Part shown: positions 50,481-63,559 of the stretch, in pieces | Layout: each line of letters starts with the position of its first letter | Numbering within the stretch: the first letter of the stretch is position 1 | Assembly (NCBI GenBank): GCA_032622095.1 | Contig: CP136066.1 | Span: 10,377,784 to 10,441,783 of the forward strand | Reading direction: 5' to 3' | DNA length: 64,000 nt | From: Siphonodentalium dalli | Taxonomy: Eukaryota > Mollusca > Scaphopoda > Gadilida > Siphonodentaliidae | The notes under the pieces: model-generated | Databases searched by the model: none | Told to the model about the DNA's origin: nothing | Seen by the model: the letters and a program-made list of their open reading frames with translations, nothing else | Translations under genes and position numbers: made by a program

Positions 50481-50584
50481 TATTGAATCCGGAAACCAGG
50501 TTAACGGACGGACGCCCGGACGTCCATACGCACGACAGGGTACTTGTGAGGTGCGATCTTTTGTTTGCATGACTTGTGGGGTGC

Positions 50585-50935
50585 ACCCCACAAGTAACGT
50601 ACGGAAAATCCAATTTTAAAGAGAAAATCCAATTTACAGACCAATACTATAATACGGCCGTTTTTTCAAACGGGCGTATAAAAATCAAACTTGTTAAATA
50701 TAAAGGGTGTTTAATGGTACACTATTCATTATATGGTTCGAATAAAGAGCGTTTGCTTCACGTCTATGCGAAACAAAGAAAACAGCTAAAAGTCGCTCTG
50801 CATGATGACGGTAAGATTGTGCCGAGTATGAGGTGTGTATATCAGTATTTGGTGTCACTATCGGCCACTACAATATACAACAGTCTTGGGGTTCAAATGC
50901 GCCATGTCCGTTCAAAAGTCAAATATCTATATTAA
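50585..50935 (+). CDS. Uncharacterised short ORF, low support
   Basis: The 119-codon frame (50576 onward) gives a product with balanced composition (IKLVKYKGCLMVHYSLYG, then RLLHVYAKQRKQLKVAL). No domain, promoter or relative is recognised. It directly follows a tandem repeat and may be a chance ORF or an exon/retroelement fragment. Confidence 0.2.
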   Translation, partial: TPQVTYGKSNFKEKIQFTDQYYNTAVFSNGRIKIKLVKYKGCLMVHYSLYGSNKERLLHVYAKQRKQLKVALHDDGKIVPSMRCVYQYLVSLSATTIYNSLGVQMRHVRSKVKYLY

Positions 50936-52629
50936 AATGAGAAATCAGTCACCACCACATAAGGTACAATAACTGAACGGTTGTATTCAATCGTGTAACA
51001 CATTCACGGTGTACTTATGCCCATGCACAAAGGGTCGATAGGGGACGTGGCGAGAGGGTGTGGTGTATCACCCCAACTTTTGTCAACAGTTGGATATTGC
51101 ATATACCTAACACACCAAAACATACGTTGAAATTATTCTGTCATTCAGTTTGATTTTCCAAAAATGTATTAGTGGGGATTTTTTTTTTATAGTTTTAGAC
51201 CAACATTTGCAAATATTCCTACTTTTGGTAGAAAAACATTCGGGCTATATGGTCAACAGCAGGTTGGAAATATCCAACAAATGTAAAGCTTGAGGAAAGT
51301 CAATAATTTATCAATTTTCATGTTCAGATTTCAAAACGTTCTCACACCAGACCGAACCATGGTCGACCCGGTATGCCCTGGTCTAACCACATTCAGTGGC
51401 TCGTCAATACTGATAATTAATTTGTGAAAAACAAACCAGGGCGTGAATTTGCCTGGTGTTAGACCACTAGATGTTATGATTTTGCAATTTCCAGGTTCAT
51501 ATCTACAAAACTGTTCTCGTACTGCATGGTCGGCAAGGTGGACCCCCCCCTCCCCCCATCACAGGACTTCTGCAACAAGACTACTGATCCATTTAGAACA
51601 GTCCACAATAATATTCAGGACAGTGAAGGATCAGTTGGGGGAAAAGAGCCCAACGGCGTGCACAATTTGAATTACGCACAAACCTCTGTTTGGTGTGGTT
51701 TAAGGGGGTGTATAGTTGGGAATTTGAAGGTGGACACCTTCTCAACGCGGAGACCCCCTATAATTACGTCCCTGTGTCGAGACTGCGTATAGCACCGCCA
51801 ACTCACTCTCTTAATCATAACATGTCATTACTTGAGTGAAGACAGTTGTCAGTAAACAAACCGGCGTTCCATAGTTATCTTAGTGTTAGAAGCCGCCTCG
51901 ATACTTTGAACATAAAACATGGCTTAAATGACAAATGTATCAATGAGATTTGGCAATGAAATCGTGCAATAAATAGATTAATGCATAGCTGACTGTTATT
52001 TCGTAGAACTAATGTACTTTTGAGTGAGAAAACTTTAGCGAAAGACTACCAGTCAATGAGATACATCTACCCGTTCCAAATCCCTATCGCTTTATGTGCT
52101 GCATTCAAAGTATGCAAATGACCGTGACGATTTTCACCGATCTACCTGGATCTACCGGTACCCGTACCCGTCCGACGGGTATCGCAAACTCGCTATTAAT
52201 GTACACATATGCACCGACACCAATATGAAGGCATCGACCCACACACACCCAGTTCTCATATGACTTTCCCCTGTGGTATCTCATGGTTCAACCCACACAC
52301 AGTTCTCACACGACTGTTCCCTGTGGTACATCATGCACTTTCTTTTGACCATCGGATCGAGGAATGGATCGGCATCAGTGACTCGCCGACCGAGCTGTGA
52401 ATATATGATGATGATAGTGAGAAATCCTATGAGTCCAATAACGGAATGATGAAGATTCGTTCCATCATCTAACCCGGGTCCTTGCTCCACTTCGTTTTCC
52501 CGAGACCTACCATAAAATATGAGTGAAAATGATAAATGTGCAGTGATGTCAATCAATTCATTGAATATGTAGGGTTTCACGATTTGTCGGTATTATAAGT
52601 TACAGTGTCTCCAGTTTTGTGGTTTAGTG
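50936..52629. other. Intergenic, no gene recognised
   Basis: 52150-52195 carries a 'ccggtacccgtacccgt...tcgcaaactcgct' arm related to the palindrome at 31878-31960. No supported ORF. Confidence 0.4.
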
Positions 52630-52639
52630 TGATATAAGG

Positions 52640-53850
52640 CTCGGCGGAACCAATACCACCCGACGTGGAGCCTTGTATCACACTGTATCACCCAACATGA
52701 AGCCTTGTATCACGCTACCCCACCCGACATGAAGCCTTGTATCACACTATACCAACCGACATGAAGCCTTGTATCACAATATACCACTTGACATGTAGCC
52801 CTGTATCACACTATATATACCACCCAACATGAAGCCCTGTATCACACTATACCACCCGCCATGAAGCCATGTATCACACTATACCACCCGATATGAAGCC
52901 CTGAATCACACTATACCACCCGACGCGACACCTAGTATCACACTATACCACCAACCTGAAGCACTGTATCACACTACACCACCCGACATGAAGCCCTGTA
53001 TCACACTATACCACCCGACATGAAGCCTTTTATCACACTACACCACCGACATGAAGCCCTGTATCACACTATACCACCCGACATGAAGCCGTGTATCACA
53101 CTATACCACCCGACATGAAGCCTTGTATCACACTATACCACCCGACGCGACACCTAGTATCACACTATACCACCAACCTGAAGCACTGTATCACACTATA
53201 CCACCCGACATGAAGCCCTGTATCACAATATACCACCCGATATGAAGCCTTGTATCACACTATACCACCCGACATGAAGCCCTTTATCACACTATACCAC
53301 CCGACATGAAGCCTTGTATCACACTATACCACCAGACATGAAGCCCTGTATCACACTGTACCACCCGATATTAAGCCTTTTATCACACTACACCACCGAC
53401 ATGAAGCCCTGTATCACACTATACCACCCGACATGAAGCCCTGTATCACACTATACCACCCGACATGAAGCCTTGTATCACACTACACCACCGACATGAA
53501 GCCATGTATCACACTATACCAACCGACATGAATCCTTGTATCACACTATACCACCCGACATGAAGCCCTGTATCACACTGTACCACCCGACATGAAGCCG
53601 TGTATCACACTATACCACCGACATGCAGCCTTGTATCACACTATACCACCCGATGTGAAGCTTTGTATCACACTATACCACCCGATGTGAATCCTTGTAT
53701 AACACTATACCACCCGATACGACGCCTTGTATCACATACCACCCGATGTGAAGCCTTGTATCACACTATACCACCCGACATGAAGCCTTGTATCACACTA
53801 TACCACCCGATATGAAGTCTTGTATCACACTAAACCACACAACTGGAGAC
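52640..53850 (+). repeat. 32-33-bp minisatellite, about 36 copies
   Basis: The unit 'ccacccgacatgaagccttg' plus 'tatcacactata' repeats with point variants. Two identical higher-order blocks (cgacgcgacacctagtatca.. caacctgaagcactg) occur at about 52920 and 53138, which implies a segmental duplication within the array. Confidence 0.95.
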
Positions 53851-54590
53851 CCTGTAATGTATTTACCATGTCAACAATTCTAACGATTGGAAATAATGCC
53901 CGTATAAATGGGTTTGCTGCCAAATGCAAAAGCGGTGAATAAATATTTTGAACAAATGGTTTCACATGAAATCTGACAAAATATTTTGATTTATCTATGT
54001 GAGGTCATGTATATACCACAGCTCTATGCTGAAAACATGGCAATCAACGCCAAATCAATTTGCAAATTACAAAAAGACAAACAAAACTAAATTATGGATA
54101 ATTACACTGTACATGCCTTACCAGAAATAAATCGCCTGTTGATCAACCTTGAGTTGTTCTAATGTCTACAGCGATCAATATGTGTATGTGTGCCAAGGCT
54201 TTAGTTTGGCATCATGACATACTTATTTTTAAAAATAAACATTTTGCAACTTGAAGCGAACCAAACACAGCACTGAGCAAGATGGCAGTTACTCGCATGG
54301 TATGGGACAGACTTCCGGCTTAGTGAGATCAGACAACATGTGGTGGATATATCTGCTCGGCCAAGCAAAAAGCAAACATTTCTAGATAAACAAAGATGAA
54401 TCACTCCTGAACGGAACAATTTAACATCTCATTAAATGTCCCCATTGTAGTGAACATCCATACCAAATTTCATTGAGATCCAAACACTTCTGCTCAAGTT
54501 ATAACCTGAAGACACATCGGACGTACAAAAAGCCAACATTTCCATTTTCCAAATAAACAAAGAGAATGGACAACTCCAAAAAAAAAGGAT
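53851..54590. other. Intergenic, no gene recognised
   Basis: AT-rich; no supported ORF. Confidence 0.4.
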
Positions 54591-54591
54591 T

Positions 54592-54880
54592 AACTCACAT
54601 GAACCATCGCTGTAACCATGGAAACATATCTTATGTTAACTCATTTGAACCATCGCTGTAACCGTGACAACATATATTAGTCTTAAGTTAACTCATTTGA
54701 ACCATCGCTGTAACCATGGCAACATATATTAAGTTAACTCACTTGAACCATCGCTGTAATCATGGTAACATATCCTAAATTAACTCACTTGAACCATCGC
54801 TGCAACCATGGTAACATATCTTAAGTTAACTCACTGAACCATCGATGTGACCATGTTAACATATCTTAGTTAATTTGAAA
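54592..54880 (+). repeat. ~55-bp tandem repeat, about six copies
   Basis: 'aactcacttgaaccatcgctgtaaccatggtaacatatctt'-like units with small variations. Confidence 0.88.
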
Positions 54881-54954
54881 GTCATCTCCGCCTTGCTAGA
54901 AAAGTTGGACCAAGTGCTGAAGTCAGTCCATAAAACACGCCACGTCCAGGGCAG

Positions 54955-55200
54955 TCAAAAAGGGGAATAACTCAAGTATGTTTTACCCCAATATACAGAT
55001 CAAGTTCGAGTATGGGTTTCGTCCGCATGATTATGACTGAGTTATGCCCCTTTTTTACTTAGATTTTACCTGATATGCGGTTTCCAGATGATAACTTTAG
55101 ATTGAATCGAGTGAACTGAACCAAATTTGGTATACAGATCAAGTTCAAATATGGGTTCTGTCTACATGCCCCACTCTACTCCAGAAATGGGTGTATTATG
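54955..55200 (-). repeat. Inverted copies of the 'ggggcataactc' repeat family
   Basis: 'gagttatgcccctttttt' and 'gatgataactttag' on this strand are the inverse of elements in the 49683-50480 units. Confidence 0.6.
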
Positions 55201-55453
55201 TCATGCCCCGACGGCGTGCTCTTGTTAATCCTATAAAAAATAACATTGTATTCCCATCAAATAAGATTAACTTAGGCCTTATATCGTGGTGTGATTATGA
55301 TATATTACACTCCAGACATGCACAAGGGTTCATCGACAGAGTAGTTTGAATACGCATCTCGGAAACACGTATGGCGCTGATAACCTATTTGTATTTAGCT
55401 ATGATGTTTTTGACAATCCATGATGATATTCTTTATTTTATTATAATTTCAGA

Positions 55454-55546
55454 TGTGTTCCACTGTGATTGTATTGGTAGATATGTGTTCCACTGGGATT
55501 GTATTGGTAGATATGTGTTCCACTGTGATTGTATTGATATATATGT
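55454..55546 (+). repeat. 30-bp tandem repeat, three copies
   Basis: gtgttccactg.gattgtattg.tagatat three times in a row. Confidence 0.9.
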
Positions 55547-55745
55547 GAATTGACTGCCTGCTAACACGGCCCCAGCCGGATACATGTGCCCGACATGCAA
55601 AGACTGTGATTTTCCCAGCGAGCAATGTCGTGTCTCCGATAGCAGATGCCGTTAATTAGAAGTTATCAACAGTAACCTGGGCAAGAGCTTGGATCGGCCT
55701 GTCACTGGTAATTTTTTTATTTTATTCAATAACTTTATTTACAAA

Positions 55746-56990
55746 TTAACTTGAAGAAATAAGCATGTATTCATACATTATATGGAGGAAAACTTGTTTA
55801 ACAGTTTTGTGATTGTTACATTCGATATTACACAGTGATGATAATAGTGACAATTTCTTTTTATGTATGTAGAATTCTAGTGAATGAATTCCAAGTAAGC
55901 CAAGAGCAATGTCGGTCCGGGTCCTGGGTTCAAAACCCTGTATCCTTTTGATGCAAAATCTATGAGTCCTCTCTAGTTTCATAATTTCATTTTGGGATAG
56001 ATTCCATAAAAGTTCCGTACCGAACAATGCTCTTGGCAAGACGACTGATTTATAAATGAGTGAGGAACAAAGGGGAGTTAGACCTCCGGCATACAAACCA
56101 GAATTCGATAGCATAAGAAAGGTGCTTCTCAGTTTATCACATACATGGTCAATAAATTATTTGTTTGTTTATACTTATCAATTGGGATTCCCAGATGAAC
56201 TGTACTGTCCACTTCATTAAGGTGTTCAGACCCCATGATCCACTTGCGTTTATACTCATTGGCTTGCTTCCTTGTCTCATTAAGCACCATTGCTACATAT
56301 TTAGACGAATTATACTTATACCGCCATGTATAGCTATACCTCACACACATATCAATAAGTGAATTCAAACCACATTCAGTTAGTGATAGAAGTAGCATGT
56401 CGTCTGCGTCGGTTGGACAGGTGCAATTAATTGATTCCATGTGAAAGCCATATATTGACTCTGATAATAATTTTATCAGTTCGTCAATGTAGACCATGTA
56501 AAATTTCGGTGAGCAGATTCCCCCTCGTTGTTCCTTGATCTATTTTGATTAATCTTGATGTAGCATCATTATATCTCACATTACAATAAACATCGGATAG
56601 CAATTGGTGCACAAATTTGAAGGAAATTCCAGCTAGGCCCCTCTCATACAGTTTGTACATAAGTCCGTCTATCCAAACAGTATCAAAGGCTTTCCATACA
56701 TCTAGGAAGCAACAGTACATTTTTTATTTCTTTCAGCATTGAAATGTATACATTCCTGGGTTAGATAAGAAGTCATGTTAGAACTAATGTGTTTTTGAAA
56801 ACCGTGCTGAAGAGGATTAACTGATAAGATATGCGGCGTATGTAACTCAATGCGATTCAGTAAAACTTTCTCCAGCAATTTGTATAAGGCAGGCATTAGA
56901 GTTATGGCCCTGTAGCTGTCAAACGAGTGTTTTGACTTTGATCCTCCTTTATGTAATATGATAATGACACCTCGTTTGGCAGCAACAGGT
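55746..56990 (-). pseudogene. LINE reverse transcriptase remnant
   Basis: Several minus-strand frames together form an RT. The order is RGVIIILHKGG near 56970, SYRAITLMPALYKLLEKVLL with LNRIEL, CFLDVWKAFDTVW (palm motif A, in the 56720 frame), then DADDMLLLS (motif C, usually YADD) near 56410, and a 3' part with ELLWNLSQNE. Frame changes occur near 56710 and near 56510, so it is dead. The clade is not assigned; the endonuclease part is not contiguous with it. Confidence 0.8.
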
Positions 56991-57224
56991 ATATATATAT
57001 ATCCTTTATTTCCTCCGTTAACGAAGAGCTGTTACAATATATTTTAAATGTTTACACAATTGCAATGAACAAATGAACGAATACAAAAAAAAAGGAATAT
57101 GTAAGTAAACAAACATTAATGTGTGCGGTAGACGGATAAGCCAGCCACACACTGGACGAGGCAGCCACGCTCAAGCAGCAATAGAGGTCGGTAAGCAGAC
57201 TGTTGGTCATGCATACAACAGGCC

Positions 57225-57275
57225 GTACGTACATACATATATACATACATACACACGTACATACATACTGAGATT
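57225..57275. repeat. (TACA)n microsatellite
   Basis: Run of tacatacata/cacgtacata units. Confidence 0.8.
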
Positions 57276-59454
57276 TATTGCGACTGAGAGTATTCACCAC
57301 TGGCAATAATTCATTTCGACTAATAGTCTGGTCGTTGAGACTCGATTTTGAGGTGAACCTAGAACAAATTGTTTACAAGCTGTTTTCGGTTTTCGGCAAA
57401 AATCCGCGTTGGGGAAACTTTGTTATCCACGATGGCGTTCAACATGGTTGTCTATACTACATCAGTTCTCGATATAAGTCATTATACGATATATAGTGGC
57501 ATCATAATTATGCCGTTATATCAGTTTGTGTTAAATTAGAATGCGGGAGCGATTAGAGTGACACGGACATAAAATTATACAATCGTGGCCATGAAATGGC
57601 TGTCAAAATGGCCGCAACTCCAAACCATACCACGTAGAAAGCAACATATTGGGTAACTACATAAGAGTGAAATACGTATTGGCAATATACAAGTCGGTTG
57701 TTAAATATCTTTAAAGGTACAGTCATCATTAAAACAGATCAATCTGAAGGATCATCAGTCACTGCACAGCAAGTCAACCCCCAATGATTTACGTCTTTAA
57801 CGTTTGGGTGTTCTGCTTATCCAACATCCAACTGTTGGGCAAAACAAAAATAGCTCGTGCATGCAACACACGAACTAATGTTTCGCCTTACAGTACATGG
57901 TAGTTTCATTCGGCATGGTGATCAAATATTGAATGCAACGTCGACATTTAAGTGCATACTCTAGAGGTATAAATACTAGTTATATTTCCGGAATTGTCAA
58001 CACTCCCGGTGATAATAAACGATACACCTATGTCGCAATGGGGGGGGGGGGTTATTATACTGTAAAGAAACACTCATATCTTCAATTGATTAGCACCGAA
58101 TCTCACCAGGTCAAAGAGGCTGTACATAATACATTGCATGTAAGACTAATTTTCATTATGCTACCAACCAGGTTTCTTAGTAGACAATTTTGTTAAAATT
58201 ATTTCAGTGGCCACTTTACAAATAGAATAAGCTACAGCGCAATACACACTATTAGTTTTCAGTATATTTTTGTTTGAAAATATATTATCATTACCACCCA
58301 CGTAATCGTGCTAAATATCAGGTGATCATCGTTTAAGATGTTATTCCAACGTTGAACATTCACCCAATATTGTTAGTTCTGGTTCTGTGTGCAACAGACA
58401 TATGTAACATTATGGAAAATGGGTAAACGCGGTGATGCGGTTGAAGACAACGTAGTAAGTTTCGCGTAGATGTGGCCTTGGTGAATTCAACCAAATATAA
58501 TTTCCAGGTATGAACACAGTCTCTGCCACAGATTATGTAGGCAATTTTGGTCAAGTTTTGAATTTATTGAAGACAGTCTATGGTACTCATTTGTGATTTA
58601 ATAAATTTAGTTCATGGTACACCATCACGCATTCTTGTGATAAAAGCGAAATATTTGTGTTTTATCACTTGATCTGAGGCAACAATAACTACTATTCTGA
58701 GAAACGTACAATAGGATCTACCCATTCTCCCCAGTACAATATGAACATAATTCATACCGTTTTATAGCAATTAATCTTTTAAGGTTTTATACCGTAGATA
58801 TCAAAACAAATGGTGATCGGTCTCATTCGTGAGACTGCTCTGAATACATATATTTCTGCTTCTAGAGAAAGGCCGCATAGCCAATACATCCCTACTAAAT
58901 CCCGTTTAGCTGTTTAATTACACATATATCACACGATTCAAGATTAGCGGTACAGATAAAACTGCGTCATTTTTCCGTTTCTGGACACCCAAAAGTCCAG
59001 ATTTAACCGTTCCACAAGACCCTGATTTCGCTTGCTCTCTCGTGAGATACATCAGAGAGAATTCGTACATCTCTAATCAAAAGTTTCTCTTATACTTGTA
59101 GTCATTCTTCCGCGCAATATTCGAGCGTTTGTTCACTCGTATAGGACTAGCTATTCAAGTTTGCACTAAATGTAAATTTCATTCGATTTTGTCCATATTG
59201 GTGGCCATTTTGGGAAACATATTCTACATATATGGTTTACGACTAAGCAATGTTTGTGTATATTTCAATTTATTACGAATTTGGTATTAATTGGAGCACC
59301 TGCCGCAGAATTCAGTATTTTCCGATAACAACAGACATTATCTATCTTCAATAGAGAATTTTCCCCAAAGCGGATTTTAGCGGATTTTGGATATATTGTT
59401 CCCTACATTCTGCCCGACAATATGACACCAAAAACAGCCTGTATACAATTTGTT
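57276..59454. other. Intergenic, no gene recognised; 16-bp inverted repeats at its edges
   Basis: atagtctggtcgttga at 57323-57338 recurs inverted at 59469-59484, at the point where the LINE endonuclease frame ends. No ORF with recognisable features lies between. Confidence 0.35.
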
Positions 59455-60940
59455 CTAGGTCCAATGCTTCAACGACCAGACTATAACTGGAAATAATAAA
59501 ACATCATCAGTTATATTATGACCATTATGTGCAGAGCATAGCTTTTCTTGTACAGATTTGGTGACCATTTCAAAGTGATCCGAGTCAAAATTTTCACTGG
59601 TCAGTGGTGAATATAAATTCTCAAAATAGCTAGACCATGCATTGACAATTTCTGGAGTTGATCGGAAAGTTTGGCCATTTTCCTTGAAAAATGTAGTGGA
59701 TGTTTGATTGGTTGGAGAACGTTTTGAGTTGTATAATTTGAAGAAAGTGTCTTGATCTAATTGTGCGCTTCTATCAATTTCTTCGTCACGCTGCTTAATG
59801 AATTGTTCTGACCCTCTTCTATAATCGCGACGGAATTGTGCCTTTGCGTGTTTATAGTTAGCGTTACTAATAATGTCATTTACTTCACACGGTCTACGAT
59901 TGTTTCTCCATCCATTTCTGTACTTTTGGATTTCAATGTGAAGTTTGCTCAGATTTGGAGTCCAAAATGGTTTCAAATGTCTCTGAAATTTCTTACGCGG
60001 CAAAACGTTTTCTGATGCATTGTTGATAGCCGACACTATACATTGATATGATTCAGATACATCATTTTCTGTGCGAAAGTTGAGTGTTGGTATATAATTT
60101 GCTAATGATGTTTGATAATTTTATAACGCGGCGATATGCGCTCGTTAATGTTCGGTCTATCTTGAGTTATCGGTATCTCTAAAGCAATTGTCAATGGCCT
60201 GTTGTTCGAAACATCAAGAGAATCATCGTCGATAACATCACATGAGCGAATAAAATGCTTATCATTATTATGAAGTAGGAAATGATCAATTGTTGACTGA
60301 CCTGTGCCATTATAAGATACACACGTCGGGAGTCTCTTGGTCGGACAATTCTCGTGGTTAGCAGAGAAGAATTGTTTTGTTTGAACACTCATTTTGAACA
60401 GTTAATTTCTTTTGTCATTTTTATCAAAGTTTCCATTAAAGTCCCCCATGAGTATTACCCGACTAAGGGATCCGTACATGTCAATGAGGTCACTAATTGT
60501 TTGAATGTACGTCTCATATGTGTCTATACTTTCATTTGTAGATGGTAGATTCACTTGGAAAATATATGTAAAAGTATTAGTGGCCAGTTGAACTTGTATT
60601 CCAATTATCCTGTCATCATTCAATTCAATCTGCGACACAAGATCCGCATGATTTTTGTGACAGAAAATGGCGACCCCGCCTTTGTTTCGCCCTCTTTGGA
60701 ATGGGAGTCTTTGAGTATAGTCGCAAACTGCGTAACAATCGTAATGTGGGCTTATTCTATTAAGAAACCATGCGTTGTGTTGGGACAACCAATGTTCACT
60801 TACTCCAACAAAATCGACTTTTTGATTCGACAGCATTGAAGACAAGTAGCCTCCGCTGCTTTCACCCCCGAAACGTTCCAGGTAGCGATGCGTAGCACTG
60901 TGTTGTGAGCTATGGGGCACTTCTCAATCTGTAGTGCCAT
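59455..60940 (-). pseudogene. LINE ORF2 endonuclease and linker, broken, RT missing
   Basis: The probable start MALQIEKCPIAHN lies near 60940, followed by LRIATWNVSG (endonuclease/exonuclease/phosphatase motif). After a frame change in a G run near 60870 the domain continues with GVSEHWLS, VILMGDFNGNF, an in-frame stop at 60402-60404, then STIDHFLL and SNNRPL. A further frame change near 60115 leads into a basic, Arg-rich linker (WTPNLSKLHIEIQKYRNGW). The sequence ends at about 59484, before any RT motif. This is an APE-type non-LTR element, decayed and truncated at its 3' side. Confidence 0.82.
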
Positions 60941-61061
60941 ATGAATGTGAACAATTAATAAGCATGATAAGCATAATACAATCAACATGGCGCACTTGTA
61001 CATGAATTATATAACCACACTCATATAATGTATGCTATTCACACAAACGAACGAAGATTGT

Positions 61062-61715
61062 TCAATACTCCTTGCTTTCTTGAGGAGGATTCCAGTCAGC
61101 CGTGTAGATACTTCGCGATGGCCAGAAATTATCTCCCTTAACAACTTCCACTTGCGTTTCATCCACATTGACTGTTGCTGAATATCCTCCGTATTTTCTA
61201 TTGCGGTATAATGACATTTTGATCACAGTGAATTTAATATTTTTAGAATACAAATGATCAGCAATTGTTTCTGCATCCACCCACTCTGCAAGATTACTTA
61301 CAAATAATCTCTTGGTATACACTGGCTGCTTATGCTTGTGCATGAAATAGTACTTATCCGAGTCTAATGACTTCAGATGTGGGGCTTTTTGAGTCTCAGC
61401 TTTATTTTCGTGATCATTATATCTGTACCGAGCGTCGTATTTCTCGGGCATTGTGTCACGAGAAGATCTATCTCTGCATTCATGTCTGTTGTCCTCGTCT
61501 TTACACTCATCAACAGTTATATAGCTATCATTATAGTTGGCTTTGTAGTCATGTTTCAAGGTTTTAATGTCTGTATTTTCGTGTTGTTTTTTCTTCTCAA
61601 TCGCGGACTCCTTAATAGAAAGAACTGCGTTATCCATCTGTTTACAGATCAACTCTCCGAACTGGTTTAAGGCTTTTTTAACACCATCGAAACCTGAGCC
61701 AATTCTGTTTTCCAC
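61062..61715 (-). CDS. LINE ORF1-like protein with RRM-like domain
   Basis: 217 residues without a break, directly upstream of the endonuclease gene on the same strand. The N-terminal half is charged and helical (GFDGVKKALNQFGELICKQ). The C-terminal half has RLFVSNLAEWVDAETIADHL and YGGYSATVNV, then FWPSRSIYTADW, fitting an RRM-like nucleic-acid-binding fold as in some LINE ORF1 proteins. It would bind element RNA. The frame is intact although the neighbouring ORF2 is decayed. Confidence 0.6.
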   Translation of the reverse strand: MENRIGSGFDGVKKALNQFGELICKQMDNAVLSIKESAIEKKKQHENTDIKTLKHDYKANYNDSYITVDECKDEDNRHECRDRSSRDTMPEKYDARYRYNDHENKAETQKAPHLKSLDSDKYYFMHKHKQPVYTKRLFVSNLAEWVDAETIADHLYSKNIKFTVIKMSLYRNRKYGGYSATVNVDETQVEVVKGDNFWPSRSIYTADWNPPQESKEY

Positions 61716-62724
61716 CTTTTGCAGACCAGTATCAGCATCCTCATTATTGTGTTTATCATTTTTGTTTGTAAGTTTTAATTTATAATTAATTTAATTGCCA
61801 GCTGTAGCAGGATCATCATAATTCGCAGGCCGCACGGGGTCCTCATATACAACAATGACCTGTAGAGAAAATTGTTAGAATAGTGAGTAATTATGGTGTG
61901 AGATTTTATAAACTCTCAACAACTCACAATGCACCGCACTCTTTCAGCTGAGTTATCATCAAACACTGGTACATATGGCACTCACCCTCATATCATCTTA
62001 GAGTCACTCCACAGAACTAGCCATCATCCATTCAAAACTCATCTGACCCAATATCTGAGCATAAAATACCTCTACCACTCACTCTAACAACAATCTAACA
62101 ACAAACAACTGTCCACATCTGAATATGATAAGACTAAACACATCATTGAAACTAACCTGACATTTGAAGAAGCCCAGTAATTAATTTGGAATATATCTCT
62201 CACCCTTGTACTAACCTGTTCAGATTTTGATTATAATTTCAGAATTAATTTTCCTTAGAAAATCACTTTGAATGAATTTCTTATTTGCTAGATGACACAT
62301 ACTGCCACGATGACAATGATATTACTTTAATGCCGATTTAAATAGATTTGGACCAGGAAATTTGTGTATATATTGTGCATATTCTGCCACATTCTCAATC
62401 TTTTGTATATATCTTCTATTTGTCTTCTCAAATACTTGATTAGAAAATATATAAATATAGAATGCCACAACAATGATTAATATCACCAGAAAGCTGAACC
62501 ACTGTTTAACATAAATATGCTGCTTATTGATTACTTAAAAATGGCATCTGAATGCGGGAATGCCGGGATTTACTACGGCATATTAAAGTGTATCCAGTTA
62601 TCGCTAATCATGTTTTACTAGTGCGGATGACTTTGTTCCAGACATAAATATCATACTAAACTTTGCAGAAATCACTTCAGATCAGGTTCATCATGCTATT
62701 GTGTTTACTGCTAAAAGCATCCAG
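61716..62724. other. Intergenic / LINE 5' region, no gene recognised
   Basis: AT-rich; probably holds the 5' UTR of the minus-strand LINE. Nothing else supported. Confidence 0.4.
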
Positions 62725-62850
62725 TAGGTTAAAAGGCCCACTTAATTGTTTAATGCCCAGATCACATTATACACTACGTAATCCATATTATATACCGTTT
62801 GGAAGAGGAACCAATAATATATATATTCCACCAATATTGTGGAGCTTCCT
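62725..62850 (+). repeat. Dispersed repeat, inverted copy of 170-290
   Basis: See 170-290. The frame contains HYTLRNPYYIPFGR, similar to LINE ORF2 tails. Possibly the 3' end of a non-LTR element. Confidence 0.45.
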
Positions 62851-63559
62851 CCTTCAAGTGGTATATGATATGGATTACATAACAAAAATAAGTGTATTTT
62901 TAAAGATATATTCAGTGAATAAAATCAATAAATTAGTATCCAAACACTATGGAATGATGTGGCAATCAACTAAGATTGTAAAAAATTCAAACCATTTCAG
63001 AGAACACTACGTTTGAACTACGTACAAATGTAAACATATTACTACTTTATTCGGGGCGAATTATTGGGCATAAACTTTACGACAATGTTTCCGACAACTG
63101 TATGTAATCCGTTTAATTATAAATGATAGTTTGCTGCCTATTTGGATATCACATTTATATGAAAATAACGTATTTTGCATGATCATTTGTTATTCCACTC
63201 TGAACACGTTTACTTCATTGGAGTGCTTGACATCACGTTAAGCCACTAGTTATCTTATCACATAAAATCGTTCATTCTTCAATTTTATAATTGTGTTTAG
63301 CATCACCCAGCACAAAACAACAGTTTATATTATATAACTTAGTTGCAGACTAATCAGAGAACTCTCTAATATAATCTCCTTCACATCTGGCTGCTCGCAG
63401 CTGTTTTACCCATTTACAACATATTATAATGTAAACTCACTTTCGGAAAATATTTTCAATATCCTGAATGACTTACTAGAAATTCAAAACCAAAATCGTG
63501 AAAATGATAGCAATAAACAAACCATCCAAAAATAAAAGGTCGCCGACCAGTGTCCAGCG
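62851..63559. other. Intergenic, nothing recognised
   Basis: AT-rich; no supported ORF or repeat. Confidence 0.35.

Noticed and set aside
53600-53815. ORF in the 53-kb minisatellite
   Set aside because: Direct translation of the 32-33-bp repeat.
58041-58050. Homopolymer G run and other poly-G/C runs (3608, 28158)
   Set aside because: Simple low-complexity tracts; no structure beyond that (the run at 28158 is part of a TIR and is covered there).
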